Assembly (NCBI RefSeq): GCF_014529945.1
Contig: NZ_JACVFB010000002.1
Span: 62,001-126,000 of the forward strand
Origin: Chitinophaga varians
GTDB taxonomy: Bacteria; Bacteroidota; Bacteroidia; Chitinophagales; Chitinophagaceae
DNA: 64,000 nucleotides
Direction: 5' to 3'
In this document: piece by piece, positions 16,445 through 24,913 of the stretch
Layout: each line of letters opens with the position of its first letter
How positions within the stretch are numbered: the stretch's first letter is position 1
Notes under the pieces: model-generated
Seen by the model: the letters and a program-made list of their open reading frames with translations, nothing else
Told to the model about the DNA's origin: nothing
Database searches by the model: none
Program-made: the position numbers and the translations under genes

Positions 16445-17377
16445 ATGAAAATAACAGGCACTTTCCTCGACGAAATCAGTCACGATATCCCGCACCAAAA
16501 CTGGGGCCGGGCAGAATGGGACGCCGACTTCTCCCATATGAAAGCCGTCGGCATAGACACGGTATTCCTCATCCGCAGCGGCTTTCAACGCTGGCTCACC
16601 TACCCTTCCAAAGTTGTTATGCAGGAAGAAGGCGGCTACGAGCCCCCGGTAGATCTGGTGAAGATGTTCCTTGAACTGGCAGACAAACACCATATGAAAT
16701 TCTACTTCGGCCTTTATGACTCCGGTAAATACTGGTGGAAAGGCGATTTTCAGAAAGAGGTGGACATCAACCTGAAAGTCATTGATGAAGTATGGAAAAA
16801 TTATGGTCACTATAAATCCTTTCAGGGCTGGTACCTTACACAGGAAGTCAGCCGCCGTACTGGTAAAGTAATTGACCTCTATGCCAAACTGGGCAAACAT
16901 TGCAAGGATATCTCCAACAATCTGCCTACCCTGATATCCCCCTGGATAGATGGTAAAAAAGCGGTCATGGCCGCCTCCTCCACCATTACCAAAGAAGACG
17001 CCGTGTCGCTGAAACAACATGAAAGTGAATGGAGCGAAATATTCGACGGCATCAAAGGCGTGGTAGACGCCGTCGCCTTTCAGGATGGCCACATCGAATT
17101 CCACGAACTGCCCGATTTCTTTGCTGTCAACAAAAGAATGGCCGACCGCTACGGCATCCAATGCTGGACCAACGCCGAATCCTTCGACCGTGACATGCCC
17201 ATCAAATTCATGCCCATCAAGTTTGAAAAGCTGCGCATGAAGCTGGAAGCCGCCCGCAAAGCAGGTTATGATAAAGCCATCACCTTCGAGTTTTCGCATT
17301 TCATGAGCCCGCAGTCGGCTTACCTGCAGGCCGGGCACCTCTATAACCGCTATAAAGAATACCTCAAAACCCTCTGA
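16445..17377 (+). CDS. DUF4434-like TIM-barrel protein, putative glycoside hydrolase
   Basis: 310 residues. It begins directly with the barrel strand K-I-T-G-T-F-L-D-E, followed by H-M-K-A-V-G-I-D-T-V-F-L-I, the pattern of DUF4434 proteins, which are predicted glycosidase-like barrels. Acidic residues that could be catalytic sit in G-W-Y-L-T-Q-E-V (near 138-145) and in N-A-E-S-F (near 242-246). There is no signal peptide, whereas many DUF4434 proteins are exported, so this one should act in the cytoplasm on an imported sugar. It lies 11 bp after the FAD oxidoreductase and 3 bp before the epimerase gene, in a tight operon. The family has, as far as I know, no settled activity; glycosidase is inference. 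Confidence 0.72.
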   Translation: MKITGTFLDEISHDIPHQNWGRAEWDADFSHMKAVGIDTVFLIRSGFQRWLTYPSKVVMQEEGGYEPPVDLVKMFLELADKHHMKFYFGLYDSGKYWWKGDFQKEVDINLKVIDEVWKNYGHYKSFQGWYLTQEVSRRTGKVIDLYAKLGKHCKDISNNLPTLISPWIDGKKAVMAASSTITKEDAVSLKQHESEWSEIFDGIKGVVDAVAFQDGHIEFHELPDFFAVNKRMADRYGIQCWTNAESFDRDMPIKFMPIKFEKLRMKLEAARKAGYDKAITFEFSHFMSPQSAYLQAGHLYNRYKEYLKTL

Positions 17378-17380
17378 TCA

Positions 17381-18586
17381 ATGAACAGGACAATGGAATT
17401 TCACGATTATGCCACGTTGTATCGCAACAACCTCCTGAATGATGTCATCCCTTTCTGGATGCAGCATTCACCTGACACCACCTACGGCGGTTTCTTCACC
17501 TGCCTGGACCGGGATGGTAAAGTCTTCGACACCGATAAATTCATCTGGCTGCAATGCCGTGAGGTATGGTGTTTTGCCATGCTGTATAACAAAGTGGAAC
17601 AAAAACAGGAATGGCTGGACATGGCCATCATGGGGGCGGAATTTCTCCGGAAACATGGCCGCGACAAAGACGGGAACTGGTATTTTTCCCTTACCCGCAC
17701 CGGCGAGCCGTTGATCGCCCCTTACAACATTTTCTCCGACTGCTTTGCCGCCATGGCCTTTGGGCAACTGTATCAGGCTACCGGCAACAAAGATTACAGC
17801 GATATCGCCATCACCACTTTTCATCATATTCTCCGCCGGCAGGACAATCCGAAAGGACATTATTCCAAAGCCATTCCCGGCACCCGGCCTTTGCAGAATT
17901 TCGCGCTGCCCATGATACTCTGCAACCTCGTGCTGGAAATGGAATCCCTGCTCGACAAACAACTGGTGGAAGACACGATCCAACAAGGCATTCACACGGT
18001 AATGGAAGTCTTTTATCAGCCAGACACCGGCCTGATCATGGAAAACATCACGCCGGACGGCCAGCTCTCCGACTCTTTCGAAGGCCGGCTGATCAACCCT
18101 GGCCACGGACTGGAAGCCATGTGGTTTGTGATGGACCTCGCTACGCGCAACAATGACATCGCCCTGATCACCAAAGCGAAAGACAACGCCCTCTCACTGC
18201 TGGAATACGGATGGGACCAGGAACACGGTGGCATCTTCTATTTTCTGGACGTACAAGGTTATCCGCCACAGCAGCTGGAATGGGACCAGAAGCTCTGGTG
18301 GGTGCACATAGAAACCATTATCAGTCTACTGAAAGGCTACCTGCATACCGGCGATGAAAAGTGCTGGGAATGGTTTAAAAAAGTGCACGATTATACCTGG
18401 AAACATTTCCCCGATCCTGAAAAAGGCGAATGGTTTGGTTATCTTAACAGGCAGGGACAACCACTGCTTCCGCTCAAAGGCGGGAAATGGAAAGGCTGTT
18501 TCCACGTGCCAAGAGGGCTTTACCAAAGCTGGAACACGCTGCAACAACTGGCAGCCAAACAAGCAACATCTACACAACCAAAATAG
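17381..18586 (+). CDS. N-acylglucosamine 2-epimerase (AGE/RenBP family)
   Basis: 401 residues, full family length, an alpha/alpha-barrel. Signature segments are W-L-Q-C-R near 48-52, N-P-G-H-G-L-E-A-M-W near 236-245, K-L-W-W-V-H-I-E-T near 305-313 and K-G-C-F-H-V-P-R near 374-381. The last three match the renin-binding-protein type of N-acetylglucosamine 2-epimerase, including the His residues expected for proton transfer. The expected reaction is GlcNAc to ManNAc interconversion. A related sugar epimerisation such as cellobiose is less likely given the K-G-C-F-H-V-P-R end. In Bacteroidota this enzyme type usually serves sialic acid or ManNAc breakdown, but no neuraminate lyase or sialidase is present here. 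It is cytoplasmic. The start codon is 3 bp after DUF4434. Confidence 0.85.
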   Translation: MNRTMEFHDYATLYRNNLLNDVIPFWMQHSPDTTYGGFFTCLDRDGKVFDTDKFIWLQCREVWCFAMLYNKVEQKQEWLDMAIMGAEFLRKHGRDKDGNWYFSLTRTGEPLIAPYNIFSDCFAAMAFGQLYQATGNKDYSDIAITTFHHILRRQDNPKGHYSKAIPGTRPLQNFALPMILCNLVLEMESLLDKQLVEDTIQQGIHTVMEVFYQPDTGLIMENITPDGQLSDSFEGRLINPGHGLEAMWFVMDLATRNNDIALITKAKDNALSLLEYGWDQEHGGIFYFLDVQGYPPQQLEWDQKLWWVHIETIISLLKGYLHTGDEKCWEWFKKVHDYTWKHFPDPEKGEWFGYLNRQGQPLLPLKGGKWKGCFHVPRGLYQSWNTLQQLAAKQATSTQPK

Positions 18587-18588
18587 TT

Positions 18589-19833
18589 ATGGCGGTAATA
18601 TCCACAACCAACCAGCCACAGGCCACGGTCACCGGCAGCCGGCAATCTTATATGCCGGCCCTGATTTCGCTGGCGGTACTGTATTTCATGATGGGATTCA
18701 TCACCTGCCTGAATGATACGCTGGTACCTTTTTTCAAGAAAGGATTTACACTGACTTATTCCCAGTCTTCGCTGGTGCAGTTTTATTTCTTCCTTACCTA
18801 CGGCATCATGTCGGTGCCCGCCGGCAGGATTGTAAGTCGCACCGGCTACAAAAAAGGCATGGTACTGGGCTTTGCTATCGCAGCCGTAGGCGGATTGTTA
18901 TTTTATCCGGCATCGGTATACCATCAGTATGTGTTATTCCTGGCGGCATTGTTTGTGATTGCCATAGGCATCGTACTGTTGCAGGTGGCCGCTAATCCTT
19001 ATATCACAGCGCTGGGGCCGGCCAATACAGCTTCTGCGCGGCTCACGCTGATACAGGGAGTGGGATCTGTAGGCACTACCGTGGCGCCATTGTTCGGCGC
19101 CCATTTCATTCTGGCCCGGCTGGAAGAATCGCATGCTTCCAGTGAGGCCGTGAGGTATCCGTATCTGGGCATTGCGGCGTTGTTGTTGCTGATCGCGTTG
19201 ATCGTTTCGCGTTTATCCCTTCCCGTTATCAGCACGGGCAGTACCGGTAAAACAGGCCACGACGATAGTAAGGGGGTTTTCTCCTACAGAAACCTGCGCT
19301 TCGGTATTATCGGCATTTTCGTATATGTGGGAGCGGAAGTATCTATCGGTACGTTCCTGACCAACTATATCACCGACCTGCTGGGTGTTCCGGAGAATGT
19401 GGCCAATAACTACGTCGCCTTTTACTGGGGAGGAATGCTGGTAGGGCGTTTGCTGGGCGCGGGATTGTTACGTGTGTTACCACCGGCCAGGGTGCTGGCC
19501 GTGTGCGCCGTAGGAGCCGTGGCCCTGATACTGGTGTCTGTCAGCACATCCGGGTTACTCGCTGTCTGGAGCATGATTGCAGTGGGGTTATGCAACGCCA
19601 TTATGTTTGCCACTATTTTCTCTTTGTCGGTAGAAGGCGTAGGCCGTCATACGACTACGGCATCCGGGTTACTGTCTACCGCCATCTGTGGCGGGGCCGT
19701 GATTTCCTATGCTCAGGGCCTGCTGAAAGACCATGCCACCTGGCAGATCGCTTTTCTGGTGCCGGTTATCTGTTATCTCTACATCCTGTTTTATGGTCTG
19801 AATGGGCATAAAGCATCAAAACAGCCAGTATGA
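18589..19833 (+). CDS. Sugar:proton symporter, FucP/NagP-like MFS family
   Basis: 414 residues from the ATG at 18589, two bases after the epimerase stop. The longer frame starting at 18487 lies inside the epimerase gene and is rejected. It has twelve hydrophobic segments. The first region carries M-G-F-I-T-C-L-N-D-T-L-V-P and then R-T-G-Y-K-K-G, the signature of the FucP/GluP/NagP branch (fucose, glucose-galactose or N-acetylglucosamine uptake with protons). With the GlcNAc 2-epimerase-like gene beside it, an N-acetylhexosamine is the most likely cargo (inference). It is an inner-membrane protein. Its stop overlaps the next start by ATGA. Confidence 0.85.
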   Translation: MAVISTTNQPQATVTGSRQSYMPALISLAVLYFMMGFITCLNDTLVPFFKKGFTLTYSQSSLVQFYFFLTYGIMSVPAGRIVSRTGYKKGMVLGFAIAAVGGLLFYPASVYHQYVLFLAALFVIAIGIVLLQVAANPYITALGPANTASARLTLIQGVGSVGTTVAPLFGAHFILARLEESHASSEAVRYPYLGIAALLLLIALIVSRLSLPVISTGSTGKTGHDDSKGVFSYRNLRFGIIGIFVYVGAEVSIGTFLTNYITDLLGVPENVANNYVAFYWGGMLVGRLLGAGLLRVLPPARVLAVCAVGAVALILVSVSTSGLLAVWSMIAVGLCNAIMFATIFSLSVEGVGRHTTTASGLLSTAICGGAVISYAQGLLKDHATWQIAFLVPVICYLYILFYGLNGHKASKQPV

Positions 19834-20726
19834 AAAGAAGAGATTTTTTAAAGCAGTCCGGTATGGCTTCCAGCCTGCTGTTGTTGCCCTCTTTTATACA
19901 GGCCGCGGTGAGCGGCCGGCAGGTGGCAGCCGGGCGCCGGGTGATATTTATTCACCTGCAGGGTGGCAATGACGGGTTCAATACCATCGTTCCCTATAGG
20001 CAGGAACGTTACTACCAGCAGCGGCCGCAGCTGGCCATTCCGGCGGATGAAGTGTTGCCCGCCGGCAACGGCTGGGGTTTTCATCCGGCTTTGCAGGAGC
20101 TGGTGCCGGTCTATGAGCGGCGGCAGCTCCTGGTGTTGCAGCAGGTAGGTTATCCCGATACCGATCTGTCTCATTATCATTCCGGTCAGATATGGCGTAC
20201 CGGCTGTTGCCAGGGGCTGGAGGCCAATCACTGGCTGCCGGATTCCGTGTCGGTAGCGGATTATGGAGCGCAGGATTTTGAGCAGGCTTTGGAAGATGTT
20301 ACCCACAGGATCATACAGGGAGATGCCACCCGTATTTATCATGTAGCACTGGATGGATTTGATACCCATCAGTTCCAGCGGGTGCAGCACGACCCGCTGC
20401 TGGCCACCTATGCGCAGGGCGTAGGGCGACTGATGCAACAGTTGGAACAGGGCGGCCAGCTGGATAACACCCTGATCGTCACCTGGTCGGAGTTTGGCCG
20501 CAGCCTTACGGAGAACGTGCGCCGGGGTACCGACCATGGCGACGGCAATCAGGTACATATTTTCGGCAGCCGTCTGAAGCAGTGGGGTATTGAGCCTTGC
20601 CAGCTGGAGGATGGCCGCCTGCCGGTACGAACAGATTTCCGCAGCGTATACGCCACCATTGCCAGTCGATGGCTGGGAACAGACAGCAGGCTGAATAACC
20701 GCTTTCCGGCTATGGGCTGGCTATAG
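19830..20726 (+). CDS. Compact DUF1501 family protein
   Basis: 298 residues, overlapping the transporter by 4 bp. The start K-R-R-D-F-L-K followed by a hydrophobic stretch is a twin-arginine-like export signal. Family landmarks are present: H-L-Q-G-G-N-D-G-F-N-T near 43-53, G-F-D-T-H near 177-181, and W-S-E-F-G-R-S then R-G-T-D-H-G-D-G near 218-240. DUF1501 proteins are usually well over 400 residues. Here the part between S-H-Y-H-S near 114 and the G-F-D-T-H strand is greatly shortened. The family belongs to the alkaline phosphatase/sulfatase-like superfamily, but no activity is established. Being last in the operon, it may act in the periplasm on the same sugar, perhaps removing a substituent (inference). 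Confidence 0.75.
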   Translation: MKRRDFLKQSGMASSLLLLPSFIQAAVSGRQVAAGRRVIFIHLQGGNDGFNTIVPYRQERYYQQRPQLAIPADEVLPAGNGWGFHPALQELVPVYERRQLLVLQQVGYPDTDLSHYHSGQIWRTGCCQGLEANHWLPDSVSVADYGAQDFEQALEDVTHRIIQGDATRIYHVALDGFDTHQFQRVQHDPLLATYAQGVGRLMQQLEQGGQLDNTLIVTWSEFGRSLTENVRRGTDHGDGNQVHIFGSRLKQWGIEPCQLEDGRLPVRTDFRSVYATIASRWLGTDSRLNNRFPAMGWL

Positions 20727-20790
20727 CGGACATTCCCGACGGCTTTCCCCGGGATTCTGTGCACAAATTTTTTTAATTCATAGAAAATAA

Positions 20791-20798
20791 TACCTTTG
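20791..20798 (+). promoter_or_regulatory. Possible promoter box upstream of tRNA-Leu
   Basis: TACCTTTG fits the Bacteroidota -7 consensus TAnnTTTG. No clear TTG at the -33 position is visible, only a T-run. The last base begins the left arm of a hairpin with a T-run (20798-20832), so a transcript starting here would meet that hairpin at once. Either the box is a chance match or the tRNA leader is attenuated. Confidence 0.35.
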
Positions 20799-20832
20799 CA
20801 GTCCTTTTTGAGTAAGAAAGGACTGCTTTTTT
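20798..20832 (+). terminator. Rho-independent terminator after the sugar operon
   Basis: Perfect 10-bp arms GCAGTCCTTT (20798-20807) and AAAGGACTGC (20817-20826), with a 9-base loop, are followed by six T residues (20827-20832). It lies 72 bp after the DUF1501 stop codon and before tRNA-Leu, so it probably ends the 14574-20726 operon. Confidence 0.75.
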
Positions 20833-20896
20833 ACTTATTTTCGCGCGGCCCTTCGGGGTCTGACGCCAAAAGCAAAAGTTCTTATTTTTATCAGTT

Positions 20897-20978
20897 CCGG
20901 GTGTGGTGAAATTGGTAGACATGCCAGACTTAGGATCTGGTGCCGCAAGGCATGGGGGTTCGAGTCCCTCCACCCGGA
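20897..20978 (+). tRNA. tRNA-Leu (anticodon UAG)
   Basis: An 82-base cloverleaf read by eye. Acceptor arms are CCGGGTG (20897-20903) and CACCCGG (20971-20977) with discriminator A at 20978. The D-loop is AAATTGGTAGA. The anticodon stem CCAGA/TCTGG encloses CTTAGGA with anticodon TAG. A class II variable arm (TGCCGCAAGGCA) marks it as leucine, and the T-arm is GGGGG-TTCGAGT-CCCTC. The CCA end is not fully encoded: only CA follows the discriminator, then T. It reads CUN leucine codons, mainly CUA/CUG. Confidence 0.95.
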
Positions 20979-21204
20979 CATATACTATTAAGTGGCAATG
21001 TGTCAATATGGCAACGTGATAATGCTATGCTTTCCTTCACTTTCATTGTCACTGCGCTCCTATCTGACGCGCTCTCACCTAATCAATTGTCTTTTATTAT
21101 TTTTTAATTTCCTGCCATTCCTGCTTGCCGTTGTGACTTCATGGCAGAAAATCAAACAAGGAATCATTATTGCTTCTTAAAGAACATTTTTATACAATTC
21201 AATT

Positions 21205-22584
21205 ATGGCAACCGTTACCAGAGAAAACATTGGTTTATTGAACGATAAGATCACTGTGAAAGTGAGCCAGGAAGATTACCTTCCTAATTTTGACAAAGCA
21301 GTAAAACAATTCAGCAAGAATGCAAATATCCCCGGCTTCCGTAAAGGAATGGTACCTGCCGGTATGGTTAAGAAGATGCACGGTCCTGCCATTTTCGGCG
21401 ACGAGGTGCTGAAAACCGTGGAAAAAGAGCTGATGGGTTATGTACAGGCAGAGAAACTGGAAATCTTCGGTCAGCCGCTCTCTCTGGAAAAAACTGCTAA
21501 AGACCTCGATTTCGCTAATCCACAGGAATACGCTTTCGAGTTTGAAGTAGGCCTGAAACCAACTTTTGACGTTACTCCCCTCGAGAACAACAAAACCACC
21601 CTCACCCGTTACAAAGTAGCTGTGACTGATGACATGGTAAACGATGAATTACAGCGTTTACAACTGAAAGGCGGCAAACCTTCTGAGTCTGAAGCCGTTT
21701 CTACTGAAGATGACATCATCAATGTTACTTTCGCAGAAGCTGATGCAAAAGGCAACCTGGTAGAAGGTGGTATCACCAAAGAAAACAGCCTGCTGGTTAA
21801 ATACTTCACGGACGCTGTTCAGGCTGAGCTGAAAGGCAAAAAAATCAACGACAGCATCGTGATTGAACTGGGTAAATCTTTTGATGAACAACGTCTGGGC
21901 TGGATCCTGAAAGATCTGGGCTTTGAAACCGGCGATAAAGAAGCCGCGAAGAAGCACTTCCAACTGACCATCACCAAGATCACCCTGATCGAAAAAAGAG
22001 AATTGAACGAAGAATTCTTCAAAGAAGTTTATCCTGCTGACAGCATCACCACGGAAGAAGCTTTCCGCGCTAAACTGAAAGAAGAAATCGCGAAATACTG
22101 GGATTCAGAAAGCCGTAACCACATGCACAACGACCTGTTTGAAGTGCTGGTTCATGAAACGCCGATCGAATTACCAAAGGATTTCCTGAAACGCTGGCTG
22201 CAGGTAGGTGGTGAAAAACCTAAAACCGCAGAAGAAGCTGAAAAAGAATTCCCGGGTTTCGACCACCAACTGCGCTGGACACTGATCAGCGATAAACTGG
22301 TTCGTGACAATAAACTGGAAGTTTCTTTCGAAGATCTGAGAGAGAACGCCAAACAAAAAGTACTGGGCTACTATGGTGGCGCCGCTGCCGATGGAGCTGA
22401 ATGGCTCGACAGCTACCTGGACCGCCTGCTGCAGGACGAAAAATTTGTTGACCAGACTTACCGCGAAATGATCACTGCCAAGTTGTTTGACTGGGCTGAG
22501 ACCAAGGTGAAAGTGAAAGAAGAGGAAATCAAAGCAGAAGAATTTGTTAATTTACCTCATAAACATCACCATCATGAACATTAA
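21205..22584 (+). CDS. tig: Trigger factor, ribosome-associated chaperone and peptidyl-prolyl isomerase
   Basis: 459 residues. The N-terminal ribosome-binding domain has the signature G-F-R-K-G-M-V-P near 46-53, a Bacteroidota version of the GFRxGKxP loop that docks beside the exit tunnel. A central FKBP-like domain (about 155-250) is divergent and may have lost isomerase activity. A long helical C-terminal chaperone region follows. The protein ends in a natural histidine-rich tail, L-P-H-K-H-H-H-H-E-H. It acts co-translationally in the cytoplasm. It is followed by clpP and clpX, the classical order, and its last 11 bases overlap the start of clpP, so the His tail codons double as the clpP initiation region. 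Confidence 0.93.
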   Translation: MATVTRENIGLLNDKITVKVSQEDYLPNFDKAVKQFSKNANIPGFRKGMVPAGMVKKMHGPAIFGDEVLKTVEKELMGYVQAEKLEIFGQPLSLEKTAKDLDFANPQEYAFEFEVGLKPTFDVTPLENNKTTLTRYKVAVTDDMVNDELQRLQLKGGKPSESEAVSTEDDIINVTFAEADAKGNLVEGGITKENSLLVKYFTDAVQAELKGKKINDSIVIELGKSFDEQRLGWILKDLGFETGDKEAAKKHFQLTITKITLIEKRELNEEFFKEVYPADSITTEEAFRAKLKEEIAKYWDSESRNHMHNDLFEVLVHETPIELPKDFLKRWLQVGGEKPKTAEEAEKEFPGFDHQLRWTLISDKLVRDNKLEVSFEDLRENAKQKVLGYYGGAAADGAEWLDSYLDRLLQDEKFVDQTYREMITAKLFDWAETKVKVKEEEIKAEEFVNLPHKHHHHEH

Positions 22585-23278
22585 TAACGACGAATTCAGA
22601 AGATATGCCATTAAACACCGCGGAATCAGCAGCCTGGTAGTAGACAGCTACGCAAAGAGCCACTCTATTAACAGCCTGACTCCCTACATCCTGGAAGAAC
22701 GCCAGATGAATATGACGCAGATGGACGTATTCTCCAGGCTGATGGCTGATCGTATCATTTTCCTCGGCGACCCGGTAAATGACTATGTGGCGAACGTAAT
22801 CACCGCACAGTTACTGTTCCTGGAGTCTTCCGACCGCAACCGCGATATTCAGATGTACATCAATAGCCCCGGAGGCAGCGTATACGCAGGCCTGGGCATT
22901 TATGATACCATGCAGATCGTTTCTCCTGACATCGCCACTATCTGTACCGGTATGGCCGCCTCCTTCGGCGCTGTACTGCTGGTAGCCGGCTCTAAAGGCA
23001 AACGTACCGCCCTGAAACACGCCCGCGTAATGATCCACCAGCCTCACGGCGGTGCTGAAGGCCAGACTTCTGATATCGAAATCACTGCCCGTGAGTTCGT
23101 TAAGCTGAAAAAAGAGCTCAACGAAATCATTGCCGGCCACTGCGGTCAACCCGTGAAAAAAGTGGAAAAAGACTCTGACCGTGACTACTGGATGACCGCT
23201 GATGAAGCTAAAGAATACGGCATCATCGACGACGTTCTCCAGAAAAATCCGAAAAAACAGCTGGATACACCGCAGTAA
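22574..23278 (+). CDS. clpP: ATP-dependent Clp protease proteolytic subunit
   Basis: 234 residues from the ATG at 22574, inside the end of tig. The upstream frame start at 22544 lies within tig coding sequence and gives a non-homologous leader. The catalytic serine is Ser130 in G-M-A-A-S-F-G, the histidine is His155 in M-I-H-Q-P-H-G-G, and the third member is an Asp in the K-D-S-D-R-D segment near 199-204. Fourteen subunits form the degradation chamber that docks with ClpX. About 35 residues precede the conserved core, a longer N-terminus than in E. coli and perhaps a propeptide. A strong terminator follows at 23415, so clpX is probably expressed mainly from its own promoter. Confidence 0.94.
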   Translation: MNINNDEFRRYAIKHRGISSLVVDSYAKSHSINSLTPYILEERQMNMTQMDVFSRLMADRIIFLGDPVNDYVANVITAQLLFLESSDRNRDIQMYINSPGGSVYAGLGIYDTMQIVSPDIATICTGMAASFGAVLLVAGSKGKRTALKHARVMIHQPHGGAEGQTSDIEITAREFVKLKKELNEIIAGHCGQPVKKVEKDSDRDYWMTADEAKEYGIIDDVLQKNPKKQLDTPQ

Positions 23279-23414
23279 TTCGGTGACCGGGAATCAAGGC
23301 ACGACAGATATAGCATAATTCTTAATTGTTAAATCCTGAGAACACTTGATTTATCCCGTAAACATCACAACATCCGGACTGATCAGGAACACCCTGGCCG
23401 GTTAAGATAACTTT

Positions 23415-23449
23415 AACAGTCCCGCCTCAGGCGGGGCTGTTTTATTTTC
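23415..23449 (+). terminator. Rho-independent terminator after clpP
   Basis: The stem has AACAGTCCCGCC (23415-23426) and GGCGGGGCTGTT (23430-23441) with one G-T wobble and a 3-base loop, followed by a T-rich tail (TTATTTT). It lies 136 bp after the clpP stop and before clpX. Confidence 0.82.
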
Positions 23450-23470
23450 CGCCCACCCGGATTTTTAGTG

Positions 23471-23478
23471 TAAATTTG
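23471..23478 (+). promoter_or_regulatory. Possible clpX promoter -7 box
   Basis: TAAATTTG matches the Bacteroidota TAnnTTTG box. It lies 57 bp before the clpX start and just after the clpP terminator, as expected for a separate clpX promoter. No convincing -33 TTG is seen. Confidence 0.35.
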
Positions 23479-23535
23479 TAACCCTGTAACGAGATTGCAG
23501 GCATTGAGATTCGTCGAAAAATAATTTATTCTGAA

Positions 23536-24777
23536 ATGAAAGAATCGAAAATTCGTTGTTCTTTCTGCAGCCGCTCCAAAGATGATGTGCAGATATTGAT
23601 TGCGGGTGCTGAAGGACATATCTGTGAAAACTGTGTGGCTAATGCACAGGAGATCATTGACGCGGAGCTCTTCACTCCCGGCAAAAAGTCTGCTGCCCCC
23701 GCCGCCAGCGCTATGCCCAAAGTAGCCAAGCCCATGGACATGAAAAAGTTCCTGGATGAATATGTGATCGGGCAGGACGATGCCAAAAAAATACTGGCCG
23801 TAGCGGTATACAACCACTACAAAAGACTGAACCAGCAGATAGGTGACGATGAAGTGGAAATCGAAAAATCCAACATCATCATGGTCGGTGAAACCGGTAC
23901 CGGTAAAACATTGCTGGCCAAATCCATCGCCAAACAGCTGAACGTGCCCTTTACCATCGTAGACGCTACCGTATTTACAGAAGCCGGCTATGTTGGTGAA
24001 GACGTGGAAAGTATCCTCAGCCGCCTGCTGCAGGTATGTAACTACGACGTGGAAGCTGCCGAACGCGGCATCGTATACATCGATGAAATCGATAAAATAG
24101 CCCGTAAAAACGATAACCCTTCCATCACCCGTGATGTAAGCGGCGAAGGCGTTCAACAAGGCTTACTCAAACTGCTGGAAGGCGCCGAAGTACTGGTACC
24201 CCCGCAGGGCGGCCGTAAACACCCTGAACAGAAACTGATCAAGCTGAACACCAGCAACATCCTGTTCATCTGCGGCGGCGCATTCGACGGTATCGACCGC
24301 ATCATCAGCAGAAGAGTACAGACACATTCCATCGGCTTCACTGTCAACAAAGACAAGGAAGAAGAGAACAGGAAACAGATCCTCCGGTATGTAAATTCCC
24401 AGGACCTGAAATCTTTCGGCCTGATCCCCGAATTACTGGGACGTCTGCCGGTAGTGACCTATCTCAACTCACTGGACCGCGACACACTGAAAGCGATCCT
24501 CACAGAGCCGAAGAATGCACTGATCAAACAATACAAAAAACTGTTTGCGATCGAAAATATAGCACTCCATGTGGAAGACGAAGCGATTGAATACATCGTG
24601 GACAAAGCCATGGAGTACAAACTGGGCGCCCGTGGCCTCCGGTCTATCTGCGAAGTGGTACTGAGCGATGCCATGTACGAACTGCCATCCGCTAATGAAA
24701 CCACCTTTGCGCTGACGAAAGAATATGCCCAGGCTAAACTGGAACAGTCTACCTTATCAAAGCTTAAAGTAGCATAA
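23536..24777 (+). CDS. clpX: ATP-dependent Clp protease ATP-binding subunit ClpX
   Basis: 413 residues, normal length. The N-terminal zinc-binding domain has C-S-F-C (8-11) and C-E-N-C (33-36). The AAA+ core shows Walker A G-E-T-G-T-G-K-T near 118-125, the pore loop G-Y-V-G-E-D near 152-157, Walker B V-Y-I-D-E-I-D near 180-186, the [10 protein letters not shown] segment and the P-E-L-L-G-R-L-P motif. ClpX hexamers unfold tagged substrates and feed them to ClpP. It sits 257 bp after clpP, with a terminator and a candidate promoter between them. A palindromic repeat starts one base after the clpX stop codon. Confidence 0.96.
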   Translation: MKESKIRCSFCSRSKDDVQILIAGAEGHICENCVANAQEIIDAELFTPGKKSAAPAASAMPKVAKPMDMKKFLDEYVIGQDDAKKILAVAVYNHYKRLNQQIGDDEVEIEKSNIIMVGETGTGKTLLAKSIAKQLNVPFTIVDATVFTEAGYVGEDVESILSRLLQVCNYDVEAAERGIVYIDEIDKIARKNDNPSITRDVSGEGVQQGLLKLLEGAEVLVPPQGGRKHPEQKLIKLNTSNILFICGGAFDGIDRIISRRVQTHSIGFTVNKDKEEENRKQILRYVNSQDLKSFGLIPELLGRLPVVTYLNSLDRDTLKAILTEPKNALIKQYKKLFAIENIALHVEDEAIEYIVDKAMEYKLGARGLRSICEVVLSDAMYELPSANETTFALTKEYAQAKLEQSTLSKLKVA

Positions 24778-24778
24778 C

Positions 24779-24882
24779 CAATTACGGATTACAAATGACG
24801 AATGAAGGGCTTTTTATTGCCAGGTTACGAAAGTAGCTGCCCTAAAATGGATCCTCAATTCGTCATTCGTAATTCGTAATTG
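24779..24882. repeat. Dispersed palindromic repeat, copy A (AATTACG type)
   Basis: A 104-bp element with 25-bp inverted ends (24779-24803 and 24858-24882; 23 of 25 positions match) built of 7-bp words AATTACG/AATGACG. Its centre (about 24804-24857) aligns with that of the element at 29905-30022, with shared words such as TTTTTAT, GTTAC and CTGCCC in the same order. It starts one base after the clpX stop codon. Confidence 0.8.
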
Positions 24883-24913
24883 TCTTTGTAATTAACCTTT
24901 AAAACCCACTATT

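Noticed and set aside
18487..18588. 34-codon upstream extension of the sugar transporter
   Set aside because: Encoded inside the epimerase gene in another frame; the ATG at 18589 is two bases after the epimerase stop and fits the operon spacing.
20992..21180. 62-codon frame between tRNA-Leu and tig
   Set aside because: Low-complexity hydrophobic translation, no homology recognised, and in the expected leader of tig; probably chance.
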